Of a stretch of 16,990 nt of DNA, positions 1 to 6,092 are shown in pieces. Origin of the DNA: Bacteriovoracaceae bacterium UBA2428 (lineage in GTDB: Bacteria > Bdellovibrionota > UBA2428); the NCBI GenBank assembly GCA_002343545.1, contig DDRA01000066.1:61458-78447 (forward strand). The letters run 5' to 3'. Position 1 is the first letter of the stretch, and every line of letters begins with the position of its first letter. Made by a program: the position numbers and the translations under genes. Below the pieces are notes generated by a model, which saw nothing but the letters and a program-made list of their open reading frames with translations, had not been told where the DNA came from and did no database searches.

Positions 1-253
1 CGGCGCGGATGGGCGTCCGAGCGGCCGGCCTTTGAACCTCATCTGGGATTGGGGGTCGATCGAAACGGTTTCGAAGCGGCCTTTGGGGGCGCCCATCGGA
101 ATCGCCCAGGCCTCGGACGGCTCCGTCATCCTGACCGAAGACTCCAACCGTAAGATCCTTCGGCTCTCGGTCGATCGCTCGGGGCCGCAGGCGAGCGACG
201 CGCGCGCGCGCCCTTGGGCCCAAGACGACGAGTGGATCTTCAAACGGCGCTGA
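1..253 (+). CDS. C-terminal end of a probable glucose/sorbosone dehydrogenase family protein (partial)
   Basis: The frame is open to the left window edge, so only the last 84 codons are visible and the true start lies outside; a TTG at 32 is merely internal. The visible part has a DG-R-P-x-G stretch, then a G-x-P-I-G-I-A-x-x-S-D-G-S-V-I-L-T-E-D pattern and R-K-I-L-R-L. This is how the last beta-propeller blade of soluble PQQ-dependent glucose/sorbosone dehydrogenase-like proteins usually ends, just before the C-terminus. Such proteins are normally periplasmic and oxidise aldose sugars, but the substrate cannot be judged from this fragment. The tail after R-L-S is basic and low in complexity. 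It converges on the lipoprotein gene at 257 with only 3 bp between the stop codons. Family assignment is inferred from one blade. Confidence 0.6.
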   Translation, partial: GADGRPSGRPLNLIWDWGSIETVSKRPLGAPIGIAQASDGSVILTEDSNRKILRLSVDRSGPQASDARARPWAQDDEWIFKRR

Positions 254-268
254 TCGTTACTCGATCAG
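250..268. terminator. Hairpin spanning both stop codons of a convergent gene pair
   Basis: CTGATCG (250-256) and CGATCAG (262-268) form a perfect 7-bp dyad with loop TTACT. The dyad contains the TGA of the left gene (251-253) and the complement of the TAA of the lipoprotein gene (257-259). There is no T-tract on either side, so intrinsic termination would be weak. It may only be a 3'-end stabilising hairpin shared by both mRNAs. Confidence 0.3.
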
Positions 269-1279
269 GACGAGGCCGAAGGGCGAACGGTAGGTGCCCG
301 TCGATCCATCGGACTTGCGCAGGTTGATGAACGCGCCGCCGTGGATGTGGCGGGTCCGGCTCTCGACGAGCGCATCGGTGACCTTGCCTTGCTTCGTGCG
401 GCGATCGACCGACACGAAGTCCACGGTCAGGCTGGCGCGGCTTTGCGCCGGATCCGCCGACCCCACGAAGTCCTGAAGGAGTTCGGGAGGAATGGTGATC
501 GGCGCGCCGGGAGCCGCCGTGCAGATCACCGTGGTTTGGGGGTTGCTCGCGCCCTCGGCGTCGAGCTGGCCGTCGCTCAGCATGACCGACACGTACGAAG
601 TGCCGGCCGGAGCCTGGGCTTGGATCTTGGCGCCGCTGGCTTTGGCGATCGAAACGATCCAGGCCGGATCGTTCGGCCCGATCGTGCCGAGGATCGAAAC
701 GGGTTGGTTGAGCGCCGCGCCGGAACTCACGAGGATCGAAGTCGAGGGCTCCACGACGCGGAGCACATGGTTGAGGGCCATGGCTTCGGGATGCGCGGTA
801 TTCGTGAGCGAGTAAGTGCCGGGCGCGAGACGTATGAGGTAACGGCCGATCGTGAAGTCTTCGTTCTTCGGCAGGCTTTCGCTTTCGCCGCCGATGGAGA
901 GCTTGAGGTCTCCGATGTCGAGGCGGCGCGAGACCGAGAGGGAGATGTCCGAGGGTTCGCTCAACAGGCGGCAACGGGGCGCGGGCGACGCGATCTTCTC
1001 GAGACTGTCGTTCGTCGCGACGGCGAGGGCCTGAGCTTGGAACGTGGAATTGTATCCTTCGAGCGTGTAGCCGTTCTGCGCGTCGGTCGGCAGGTTCAGC
1101 ATGACCGAAGCGTTCGGATCCGCGACGAGTCCGGAATAGCTCGCGAGCACGACGACGCCTTCTTGCGGCGTCGTTGTTCGCGCCGCGTCGTCTCCGGCGA
1201 CTTTGCACGCGGAGAATCCGCCGCTCGCGAGAAGGACGACGAGAAAGTGTCGCGTGATTTTTTTCGCCGAGACGTGCAT
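257..1279 (-). CDS. Hypothetical lipoprotein, 340 aa
   Basis: No family was recognised. The N-terminus is basic (AKKITR), followed by a hydrophobic stretch and a probable lipobox G-F-S-A-C with Cys25, so the mature protein would be lipid-anchored. Phe at -3 is less usual than Leu, so ordinary secretion is an alternative. The mature part is rich in beta-type sequence and in Ser, Ala, Val and Pro, with two further Cys in the middle (R-C-R-L and V-I-C-T). The start at 1279 is chosen because the signal sequence begins there. No Shine-Dalgarno is visible, but a TAGAAT box ends 6 nt before the ATG. The C-terminus (FGLVLIE) runs into the shared stop-codon hairpin with the convergent gene. It stands alone in its transcription unit. 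Function is unknown. Confidence 0.8.
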   Translation of the reverse strand: MHVSAKKITRHFLVVLLASGGFSACKVAGDDAARTTTPQEGVVVLASYSGLVADPNASVMLNLPTDAQNGYTLEGYNSTFQAQALAVATNDSLEKIASPAPRCRLLSEPSDISLSVSRRLDIGDLKLSIGGESESLPKNEDFTIGRYLIRLAPGTYSLTNTAHPEAMALNHVLRVVEPSTSILVSSGAALNQPVSILGTIGPNDPAWIVSIAKASGAKIQAQAPAGTSYVSVMLSDGQLDAEGASNPQTTVICTAAPGAPITIPPELLQDFVGSADPAQSRASLTVDFVSVDRRTKQGKVTDALVESRTRHIHGGAFINLRKSDGSTGTYRSPFGLVLIE

Positions 1280-1285
1280 GTTTTC

Positions 1286-1291
1286 ATTCTA
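1286..1291 (-). promoter_or_regulatory. Candidate -10 element for a leaderless lipoprotein mRNA
   Basis: On the minus strand TAGAAT (5/6 match to TATAAT) ends 6 nt before the ATG at 1279, where a Shine-Dalgarno would otherwise be expected. Transcription starting about 7 nt after this box would begin at the ATG itself. No matching -35 was found. Confidence 0.35.
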
Positions 1292-1411
1292 GGCGATCGC
1301 GCGAACGGAACTTTCGCATTCCTTTTGACGCTCGATCGGAAAAGTTTCAGTCACGCTCGTGTGTGAGATGAAGTGACGCGCATCAAGCCTGCAGAAAGTT
1401 TCGACTTGGTA

Positions 1412-1440
1412 TTGCGCGCAACGAAAATGACACGTACAGT
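1412..1440 (+). promoter_or_regulatory. Candidate sigma70-type promoter of the lysine-rich peptide gene
   Basis: TTGCGC (1412-1417), a 17-bp spacer and TACAGT (1435-1440) give a weak but correctly spaced match. A start near 1447 would make the mRNA begin almost directly with the 1452-1468 stem-loop. The rest of the 1280-1411 gap shows no other feature I can support. Confidence 0.35.
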
Positions 1441-1451
1441 AAAGTTATAGA

Positions 1452-1468
1452 AGGATCGTTCCGATCCT
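1452..1468 (+). promoter_or_regulatory. 5'-leader stem-loop upstream of the lysine-rich peptide gene
   Basis: AGGATCG, loop TTC, CGATCCT: a perfect 7-bp stem. It sits 9 nt before the Shine-Dalgarno and would lie near the mRNA 5' end if the proposed promoter is right. 5'-terminal stems of this kind are known to protect short abundant mRNAs. Confidence 0.4.
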
Positions 1469-1489
1469 GAACCTTGTAAGGAGGGTGCT

Positions 1490-1573
1490 ATGGCAGCCAA
1501 GAAGAAGACCGTGAAGAAAAAGACCGCCAAGAAGACCGTGAAGAAGAAGGTCGCCAAGAAAAAGAAGAAGTAA
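1490..1573 (+). CDS. 27-residue lysine-rich histone H1-tail-like peptide
   Basis: An ATG at 1490 follows a near-perfect Shine-Dalgarno (AAGGAGGG, 1478-1485). It opens a 27-codon frame ending in TAA at 1571 and closed by a strong intrinsic terminator. Of the 27 residues 16 are Lys, and the rest are Ala, Val, Thr and the initiator Met. There is no acidic, aromatic or Cys residue, and the net charge is about +16. The repeat unit is roughly KK-T-V/A-KKK. This resembles the Lys/Ala/Val/Thr tails of bacterial H1-like proteins (HctB, BpH1 and similar), so binding to DNA, RNA or another polyanion is the natural inference. Both AAG and AAA codons are used, so it is not a plain DNA repeat. The complete unit (promoter, leader hairpin, ribosome site, terminator) argues that it is a real and probably well-expressed gene. 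Confidence 0.75.
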   Translation: MAAKKKTVKKKTAKKTVKKKVAKKKKK

Positions 1574-1628
1574 CTCTTCTTTTTCGTTCTTGGTTCCTGG
1601 GGCGAGATCGATCAGCTCCAGGACTCGG

Positions 1629-1682
1629 AACCCCTGATCCGGGTCTCGCTGCAAGGCGATCCGGACCAGGGGTTTCTTTTTT
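1629..1682 (+). terminator. Strong intrinsic terminator after the lysine-rich peptide gene
   Basis: AACCCCTGATCCGG (1629-1642) pairs with CCGGACCAGGGGTT (1661-1674), 13 of 14 positions matching, followed by TCTTTTTT. The terminator starts 56 nt after the stop codon, leaving a short 3' UTR with no other ORF. It isolates the small gene from the peptidase gene downstream. Confidence 0.85.
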
Positions 1683-1717
1683 GACGCTGCTCCCGAAGGA
1701 GCCGCGGCGTCGTCGAA

Positions 1718-1726
1718 TGTTATAAC
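1718..1726 (+). promoter_or_regulatory. Extended -10 promoter element just upstream of the peptidase gene
   Basis: TG-T-TATAAC is an extended -10 (TGn plus a 5/6 hexamer) ending 9 nt before the GTG at 1736. A start about 7 nt downstream would give a leader of only 2-3 nt. No Shine-Dalgarno is seen in front of the GTG. Confidence 0.5.
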
Positions 1727-1735
1727 GGGAACATT

Positions 1736-2698
1736 GTGAGCGAGTTCCTCGAGATGAAGCGGGCCGAACGGCTCGCCGATCAATACGCGAAGATCGGCCG
1801 GGTCGAAGTCATTCAGACCATCCAAGCCCGCGGCCAAAGCTTTCCCATCCATGCCTTCCACATCGGGGCGACGGACCCCACGCTTCCCGTGCTGGGTCTC
1901 GTCGGCGGCATCCACGGCCTCGAAAAGGTCGGCACGCACCTGCTGCTCTCCTACTTGGAGTCCTTCGCCGAGCAGTATCGGTGGGACGAAGACCTGCGCG
2001 AGCGCATGAAGTCCTGCCGTTTGTTGGTCGTGCCGATGGTGAACCCGGCCGGCGTTCGCTTTGACACCCGCAGCAACGCGAATGGCGTCGACCTCATGCG
2101 CAACGCACCGATCGATTCCGGCAAGGGTCCTCCCTTCTTGTTGGGGGGCCACCGTTTTTCTCGACGCTTGCCTTGGTACCGCGGGATCGAAGGCGCTCCC
2201 ATGGAGGCTGAATCCCAAGCGCTTTGCGACTTCGTGCGGCGAGAGATGTTCCCTTCGCGCGCTTTGCTCGTGGTCGACATCCATTCCGGCTTCGGGATGG
2301 GCGATCGCCTTTGGTACCCCTACGCGCGCTCGGCCGATCCGTTCCCGCGTCTGCACCAGGTCGAGCGGCTGGCGGAAATCCTGAACCGCAGTTTTCCGAA
2401 CCACATCTACATGGTCGAGCCGCAGTCGCTGAGCTACACGACGCACGGCGACCTGTGGGACTACCTTTTCGACGAGCATCTCGCGAAAGTCGGTCCTTCG
2501 GGACCGGTCTTCATCCCGTGGACGCTCGAGATGGGATCCTGGATCTGGGTCCGGAAGAACCCCCTTCAGGCCTTCTCGGCCTTGGGTCCCTTCAATCCGG
2601 TCAAAGCGCATCGCCTCAAACGCACCATGCGTCGGCACTTGCCGCTCCTGGATTTCTTCTTGCGCGCGATCAAGAACCACGGGGCTTGGGCGCTATGA
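1736..2698 (+). CDS. M14-family zinc carboxypeptidase-like protein, 320 aa
   Basis: The M14 metallopeptidase signature is intact. The zinc ligands are in GGIHGLEKVG (His60, Glu63) and DIHSG (His183), and the catalytic Glu is probably Glu265 in TLEMGSW. The substrate-binding N-x-N-G-V-D-L stretch is at 114-120. Family members cleave C-terminal residues from peptides, deacylate amino acids, or (MpaA type) trim murein peptides. The substrate here is not evident. No signal peptide is seen, so a cytoplasmic role is likely, for example turnover of internalised peptides or cell-wall peptides. The GTG start at 1736 is chosen because it follows the extended -10 directly; ATG at 1754 is an alternative. 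The stop codon overlaps the start of the alpha/beta hydrolase gene (ATGA), so the two are co-transcribed and probably translationally coupled. Confidence 0.85.
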   Translation: MSEFLEMKRAERLADQYAKIGRVEVIQTIQARGQSFPIHAFHIGATDPTLPVLGLVGGIHGLEKVGTHLLLSYLESFAEQYRWDEDLRERMKSCRLLVVPMVNPAGVRFDTRSNANGVDLMRNAPIDSGKGPPFLLGGHRFSRRLPWYRGIEGAPMEAESQALCDFVRREMFPSRALLVVDIHSGFGMGDRLWYPYARSADPFPRLHQVERLAEILNRSFPNHIYMVEPQSLSYTTHGDLWDYLFDEHLAKVGPSGPVFIPWTLEMGSWIWVRKNPLQAFSALGPFNPVKAHRLKRTMRRHLPLLDFFLRAIKNHGAWAL

Positions 2699-3441
2699 AT
2701 TGGCTTTTCTTGCGCGGCCTCGTGCGAGAACAGCGGCATTGGGCGGACTTTCCCGAGCGTTTTCGGGCGGTGCATCCGCAGGCTCGCATCTTCATGTTGG
2801 ACTTCCCGGGCATCGGGACCGAAATCGAGCGGCCTTCGCCGTGGGACCTCGAAGGCATCATGCGCGACCTTCGGAATCGCTGGCGGCGCTTGCGGGAGTC
2901 GCAGCCGGGGCCCTGGGCTTTGCTCTCGATTTCGCTGGGTTCGATGGCCGGCGTGCGTTGGGCCGAGGAGTTTCCGGCGGATTTCGAGCGGATCGTCTTG
3001 ATCAATACGAGCGCTTCGGGGCTTTCGACGCCGTGGCGGCGCCTCGCGCCGACCGGCCTCGCGGATCTCGGCCGGACGATCCTTCGTCGTTCGCCGGTCG
3101 ACAAAGAGATGGCCATCCTCGACATGGTCTCGAACCTTCGCCAGGACCGTCGCGAGCTCGCCGAGGCTTGGGCGGCGATCGCGCCTTCCCCCGCCAAGCG
3201 GGCCGATATCTTCGCCCGCCAAGTCGCGGCGGCGCTGCGCTTTTCCTGCTCGGCCCCGTTGGCGGTGCCCGTGCTCGTCTTGAACTCGGCCAAGGATCGC
3301 ATGGTCGACGCGTCCTGCTCGCGGGTCATCGCCGAACGCTTGGGCGCGCCGCTCATCACGCACCCCGAGGCGGGGCACGATCTTCCGCTGGACGACGGGA
3401 CCTGGGTCGCCGAGCGCGTGCGCGATTGGCTGAAGGCCTGA
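2695..3441 (+). CDS. Alpha/beta-fold hydrolase, 248 aa
   Basis: This is a small alpha/beta hydrolase. Its N-terminal strand (NWLFLRGLVREQRHW) carries the usual oxyanion-side R-G-L. The nucleophile elbow is S-I-S-L-G at 78-82 (Ser80), the acid is Asp201 in N-S-A-K-D-R (or Asp205), and the base is His228 in E-A-G-H-D. There is no signal peptide or membrane segment. The elbow starts with Ser instead of the common Gly (S-x-S-x-G), which is tolerated in this superfamily. Its ATG overlaps the stop codon of the peptidase gene, implying translational coupling and a shared pathway, perhaps two-step hydrolysis of an imported compound. The substrate is unknown. The gene converges on the receiver-GAF gene, with 3 bp between stop codons and a short 4-bp dyad (ACCG/CGGT) around them. 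Confidence 0.85.
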   Translation: MNWLFLRGLVREQRHWADFPERFRAVHPQARIFMLDFPGIGTEIERPSPWDLEGIMRDLRNRWRRLRESQPGPWALLSISLGSMAGVRWAEEFPADFERIVLINTSASGLSTPWRRLAPTGLADLGRTILRRSPVDKEMAILDMVSNLRQDRRELAEAWAAIAPSPAKRADIFARQVAAALRFSCSAPLAVPVLVLNSAKDRMVDASCSRVIAERLGAPLITHPEAGHDLPLDDGTWVAERVRDWLKA

Positions 3442-3444
3442 CCG

Positions 3445-4425
3445 CTACTCGGTGGCTTCGGGCTTCGGCTTTTGGAGCTTCTTGAGGAGCTTGCGTCCGG
3501 CGAGCTTGGGCGCCAGGCAGAGCGCGACCATGTAGAAGAGCTTGAGGTGCTTGTCCGAGACCTTGAGCCCTTCTTCGTTGCCGAGACGGATCGTGAGGGT
3601 CCCCAGGGTCTCGCTGCGGTGCCGGATGGGGAAGACGAGAAGCGACGTAATCTTGATCGACTTGACCTGGTCGGCGATTTTCTTGGTCAGCGGGTTTTGC
3701 GTGATGTCTTTGACGTAGACGATCGTGCCGTTGAGCGTGACTTCGCGGACCTCGGGGTACTTTTCGAGGTCGACGTCGAGGTTCATGAGCGCGGGGTCGT
3801 CCGAGCTCGCCACTACGAGACAGTCGTTGAGCTCGATGTCGGCCAGCACGACGTTCACGCGCGTCGCGAGCGACATGTCGGCGACGAGCTTCAACACTTC
3901 GTAGATCGCCCGCTGGGGGTCCTTGACCTCGGCCAGGATCCGCAGGGCGTCGTAGAGCATTTGGAAGCCGGCTGCGACCTGCGTGGGCTCGGCCTTCAGG
4001 TCGTCGGGCGCATAGGCGGTGCGGTCCTGGAGTTGGTAGCGGATGCGCTGCAGGAGCAGGCGAGCGTCGAAGGGTTCCAGGATGAAGTCCGTCGCGCCCG
4101 CGCGCAGGCACTCGAGGATGTTTTCGCGGGAGTGGTGGCCCGTCACGACGAGGATCTTGAGACCCTGCTTCTCGAAGAGCTTCTTGAGCTCGCGAACGAT
4201 GGGAAGGTTGCTCGCGTTGTCGAGGAAGAGATTCACCACCATCAGGTCCGGCTTGAACTTGAGCGCGGTCTCGACGGCTTCGTCGCGCTTGTTCGTATGC
4301 AGGATCTCGACGCCGCCTTCTTCGAGCGAGGTCATGACCTCGGCGTAACGCGTGCGGCTGGCGTCCAGGAACATCACGCGTAGCGCGATGGATCCGGGCT
4401 TGGCGGCGGTGTTTGTTTCCGACAT
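3445..4425 (-). CDS. Receiver-like domain plus GAF-type domain protein with a degenerate phosphorylation site, 326 aa
   Basis: Residues about 15-132 have the CheY-like receiver fold order: V-M-F-L-D (one acidic residue, Asp21, where two are usual), P-D-L-M-V-V-N, V-V-T-G-H (Thr95) and F-I-L-E-P-F. The phospho-acceptor Asp is replaced by Asn65, and the conserved Lys before Pro by Glu117, so normal aspartyl phosphorylation looks impossible. Residues about 150-310 read as a GAF-type domain (ADMSLATRVNVVLADIEL, S-L-L-V-F-P-I, LGTLTIRLGN). The C-terminus is a Lys/Pro tail. There is no DNA-binding or enzymatic output domain, so it probably acts by protein-protein or ligand-dependent contact. It diverges from rlmH with 15 bp between start codons. 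No clear Shine-Dalgarno precedes the ATG at 4425. Confidence 0.85.
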   Translation of the reverse strand: MSETNTAAKPGSIALRVMFLDASRTRYAEVMTSLEEGGVEILHTNKRDEAVETALKFKPDLMVVNLFLDNASNLPIVRELKKLFEKQGLKILVVTGHHSRENILECLRAGATDFILEPFDARLLLQRIRYQLQDRTAYAPDDLKAEPTQVAAGFQMLYDALRILAEVKDPQRAIYEVLKLVADMSLATRVNVVLADIELNDCLVVASSDDPALMNLDVDLEKYPEVREVTLNGTIVYVKDITQNPLTKKIADQVKSIKITSLLVFPIRHRSETLGTLTIRLGNEEGLKVSDKHLKLFYMVALCLAPKLAGRKLLKKLQKPKPEATE

Positions 4426-4440
4426 ACTGGCGAAACTTTC

Positions 4441-4896
4441 ATGAAGATCCGTTTTCGTTGCCTTTGGCTAGCATCCGGAAAACCCGGAAACAAGGCGTTC
4501 AAAAGCTCGTCGATGCAGGATCTCTTCCTTGAGTATACGAAGAGAATCGCGAATTTCACACCGTGCGAATGGGGTGGTCCGGCCCCCGACGCCGTCAAAG
4601 CGTCGTCATCCCGCGTGTGGATGTGCGACCTGGGACCCCGGGCGAAAACCCTTTCTTCCGAGGAAATCGCCCGGGAGTTGGGGCGTGTCGCGAACGGGGG
4701 CATCGCTTCGCTCGAGATCCTGATCGGCCCGCCCAACGGCTTCAAGGCCGAGGACCACGCGCGCATCAAACCCGACCTCGTCTGGAGTTTCGGGCCGCTG
4801 ACGCTGCCCCATGAGCTCGCGGCGGTCGTGGCGTCGGAGCAGGTCTACCGGGCGTGGACGATCCTGCGCGGCCACCCCTACCACGGCGGGCATTAA
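4441..4896 (+). CDS. rlmH: 23S rRNA (pseudouridine-1915-N3)-methyltransferase RlmH, 151 aa
   Basis: This SPOUT-family enzyme methylates N3 of pseudouridine 1915 in helix 69 of 23S rRNA using SAM. The typical layout is present: M-K-I-x-F start, a central strand, the knot loop L-I-G-P-P-N-G (94-100), then L-T-L-P-H-E-L and S-E-Q-V-Y-R-A-W (132-139), ending R-G-H-P-Y-H. The length fits the family (about 155 aa). Two deviations stand out: the second Gly of the usual I-G-G loop is Pro97, and the Arg four residues after His124 is Ala128. The ATG at 4441 is chosen because the family begins M-K-hydrophobic there. No Shine-Dalgarno is seen. TTGGCG-17-CATACT (4400-4428) is a weak promoter candidate lying inside the divergent receiver-GAF gene. 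Confidence 0.92.
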   Translation: MKIRFRCLWLASGKPGNKAFKSSSMQDLFLEYTKRIANFTPCEWGGPAPDAVKASSSRVWMCDLGPRAKTLSSEEIARELGRVANGGIASLEILIGPPNGFKAEDHARIKPDLVWSFGPLTLPHELAAVVASEQVYRAWTILRGHPYHGGH

Positions 4897-4935
4897 AAAC
4901 CCGCCTCGCCGCCGAAGGGGCAAGGCGGGCTTCGG
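4895..4935. terminator. Bidirectional intrinsic terminator between rlmH and the 4957-5463 gene
   Basis: CCCGCCTCGCC (4900-4910) pairs with GGCAAGGCGGG (4919-4929), 10 of 11 positions, with an 8-nt loop. Read on the minus strand the stem is followed by TTTTT, a good terminator for the minus-strand gene. On the plus strand, after rlmH, the T-rich tail is weaker (CTTCGGGATTTCT). Confidence 0.75.
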
Positions 4936-4956
4936 GATTTCTCAGTCGGAGTCGAC

Positions 4957-5463
4957 TTACTTACGGGCGACCGCGGGGACGGGTTCGCCTTGTTTGGCGA
5001 GGCGGAAGTTCAGGAAGGGTTGGGATTCGCCCGGCAGCACGCACTGGAGGGTGCGGTTGAACTTGGTCACTTCCTTCGAGACGTGCGAGCAACGGATGAT
5101 GACGTTCTCCAGGACGCCCTTCGAAACGAACTCGATCTTGAAGTCGAGCTCGTCGCCCCGGATCCAAGCCGGCTTGACCGGGATCTTGAGATCGATGAGG
5201 GACTCTTCGCCCTTAAGGATGCCGATCGGAGTGTCTTTGGCGAGTTCCACGACGTGCTGGTTCGAGAAGGTGAGCCGCACGAAGAGGGACTTGACGTCGT
5301 CGGCCTTGATCCGGCTGGCCGTCGAGAGCTTCGCGTTCTGGAGATGGAGCTCGAGCTGGTCGACGCTCGCGATGGAGCGGCTGGGTCCGCCGCCGGCCAA
5401 AAGCTGCAGCCCGGCCGCGACGAGCATCGAGGCGAATCCGGCTTTGACCATGTAGCTTCTCAT
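4957..5463 (-). CDS. Hypothetical secreted protein, 168 aa
   Basis: No family was recognised. The N-terminus has a signal-like hydrophobic run (residues about 7-24, GFASMLVAAGLQLLAGGG) with a probable cleavage near P-S-R-S. The mature part is predicted beta-rich, with alternating hydrophobics (QLELHL, SLFVRLTF, ELDFKIEFV, VIIRCSHV, LNFRL) and a pair of Cys (Cys125, Cys141) that could form one disulfide in the periplasm. The start at 5463 is well supported by AGGAGGT located 5 nt upstream; an internal Met5 is the alternative. It is a single-gene unit with its own 3' terminator. Its upstream region holds a cluster of palindromes that may serve as an operator. Confidence 0.8.
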   Translation of the reverse strand: MRSYMVKAGFASMLVAAGLQLLAGGGPSRSIASVDQLELHLQNAKLSTASRIKADDVKSLFVRLTFSNQHVVELAKDTPIGILKGEESLIDLKIPVKPAWIRGDELDFKIEFVSKGVLENVIIRCSHVSKEVTKFNRTLQCVLPGESQPFLNFRLAKQGEPVPAVARK

Positions 5464-5565
5464 CTCGGACCTCCTAAAACATTCGTACTCAAGAACCTAG
5501 GATGCAGGGGCCGTACCAACTCCACCGGTCGCGCTTTCGCGAGCTTGGACGCGACGCGGACCCGT

Positions 5566-5605
5566 TCGCCCGTCGTCGGGCGACACAGGTGTCTAAACTT
5601 TAGAC
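5566..5605. repeat. Three abutting palindromes in the 5464-5606 intergenic region
   Basis: TCGCCCG-tcgt-CGGGCGA (5566-5583), GACAC-ag-GTGTC (5582-5593) and GTCTAAA-c-TTTAGAC (5591-5605) overlap each other by 2-3 bp. All arms are perfect. The cluster lies directly after the stop codon of the 5607-6077 gene and about 100-140 bp upstream of the 4957-5463 start. It may be an operator or serial 3' hairpins. No T-tract follows. A fourth, looser dyad (GTCGCG/CGCGAC) lies at 5529-5555. Confidence 0.5.
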
Positions 5606-5606
5606 G

Positions 5607-6077
5607 CTACGATCCTTCCTTCAGGCGCGTGAGGATGAGCCGGCGGATCTTCTCGACCTGGGGGCTCGCCCAGCGATCTTCGTTCACTGCGCAGTCCATA
5701 ACGTGGCGGGTGAGCGTTGCGGAGTAGGCTTCGACGGCTTTCGTCTTGGGGAATGACGTTTCGACGATAAAGCGGCACGCATTGGCGATGTCTTCGCTAA
5801 GACTACGCTTTTTCTCGAAGGCCCTCATGCGGAGAGCCGCGACACTCGCGGTGGCCATGTCCTCGGCATTGAAGCCGCTCGCGACGATCTTGGCGAGCTT
5901 GTCTTTCTCTTGCTCGGTGCAGGCGTAAGTCCCGACCGCTTTGCGGGAGAGCTCATCCGTCGAGCGATCGGCACTCAACGTTTTCTCGCATTCGGCCTGG
6001 CTAAGCGCGGCGGCCGGCAGGGCGACCGAAGTGAGCAGGCCCATCAAGAAGAGTCTTTCGATGCGGGTGGATTTCAT
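5607..6077 (-). CDS. Small secreted helical protein with four cysteines, 156 aa
   Basis: No family was recognised. The signal peptide is clear: basic MKSTRIER, hydrophobic LFLMGLLTSVALPAAALS, cleavage near residue 26. The mature protein is largely helical and charged, with four Cys (30, 53, 101, 129) that could make two disulfides. This fits periplasmic or extracellular location. The ATG at 6077 is preceded by GAAAGG at suitable spacing. Only 15 bp separate it from the stop codon of the 83-aa gene upstream, so they form an operon that probably starts at the VWA lipoprotein gene. Its role may be as a partner of that lipoprotein, which is inference from context only. Confidence 0.8.
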   Translation of the reverse strand: MKSTRIERLFLMGLLTSVALPAAALSQAECEKTLSADRSTDELSRKAVGTYACTEQEKDKLAKIVASGFNAEDMATASVAALRMRAFEKKRSLSEDIANACRFIVETSFPKTKAVEAYSATLTRHVMDCAVNEDRWASPQVEKIRRLILTRLKEGS

Positions 6078-6092
6078 GATTGTCGCCTTTCG

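Noticed and set aside
341..1366. A 341-codon plus-strand open frame over the lipoprotein gene
   Set aside because: It has no ribosome site and an Arg/Asp/Val-biased antisense composition, and the opposite strand encodes a coherent lipoprotein with signal peptide.
1445..2680. A 411-codon minus-strand open frame opposite the peptidase gene
   Set aside because: The plus-strand frame carries the full set of M14 catalytic motifs. The antisense product is Arg/Asp/His-rich with no domain, typical of shadows in high-GC genes. It also crosses the lysine-rich gene and its terminator.
5464..5606. A tRNA or structured small RNA in the palindrome-rich gap
   Set aside because: No cloverleaf, anticodon arm or CCA was found, and the dyads are separate local hairpins rather than a recognised RNA fold.
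4957..5727. A 245-codon plus-strand open frame (4990-5727) over the secreted protein gene and the palindromes
   Set aside because: The minus-strand gene has a near-perfect AGGAGGT at the right spacing, a signal peptide and a terminator. The plus frame has none of these.
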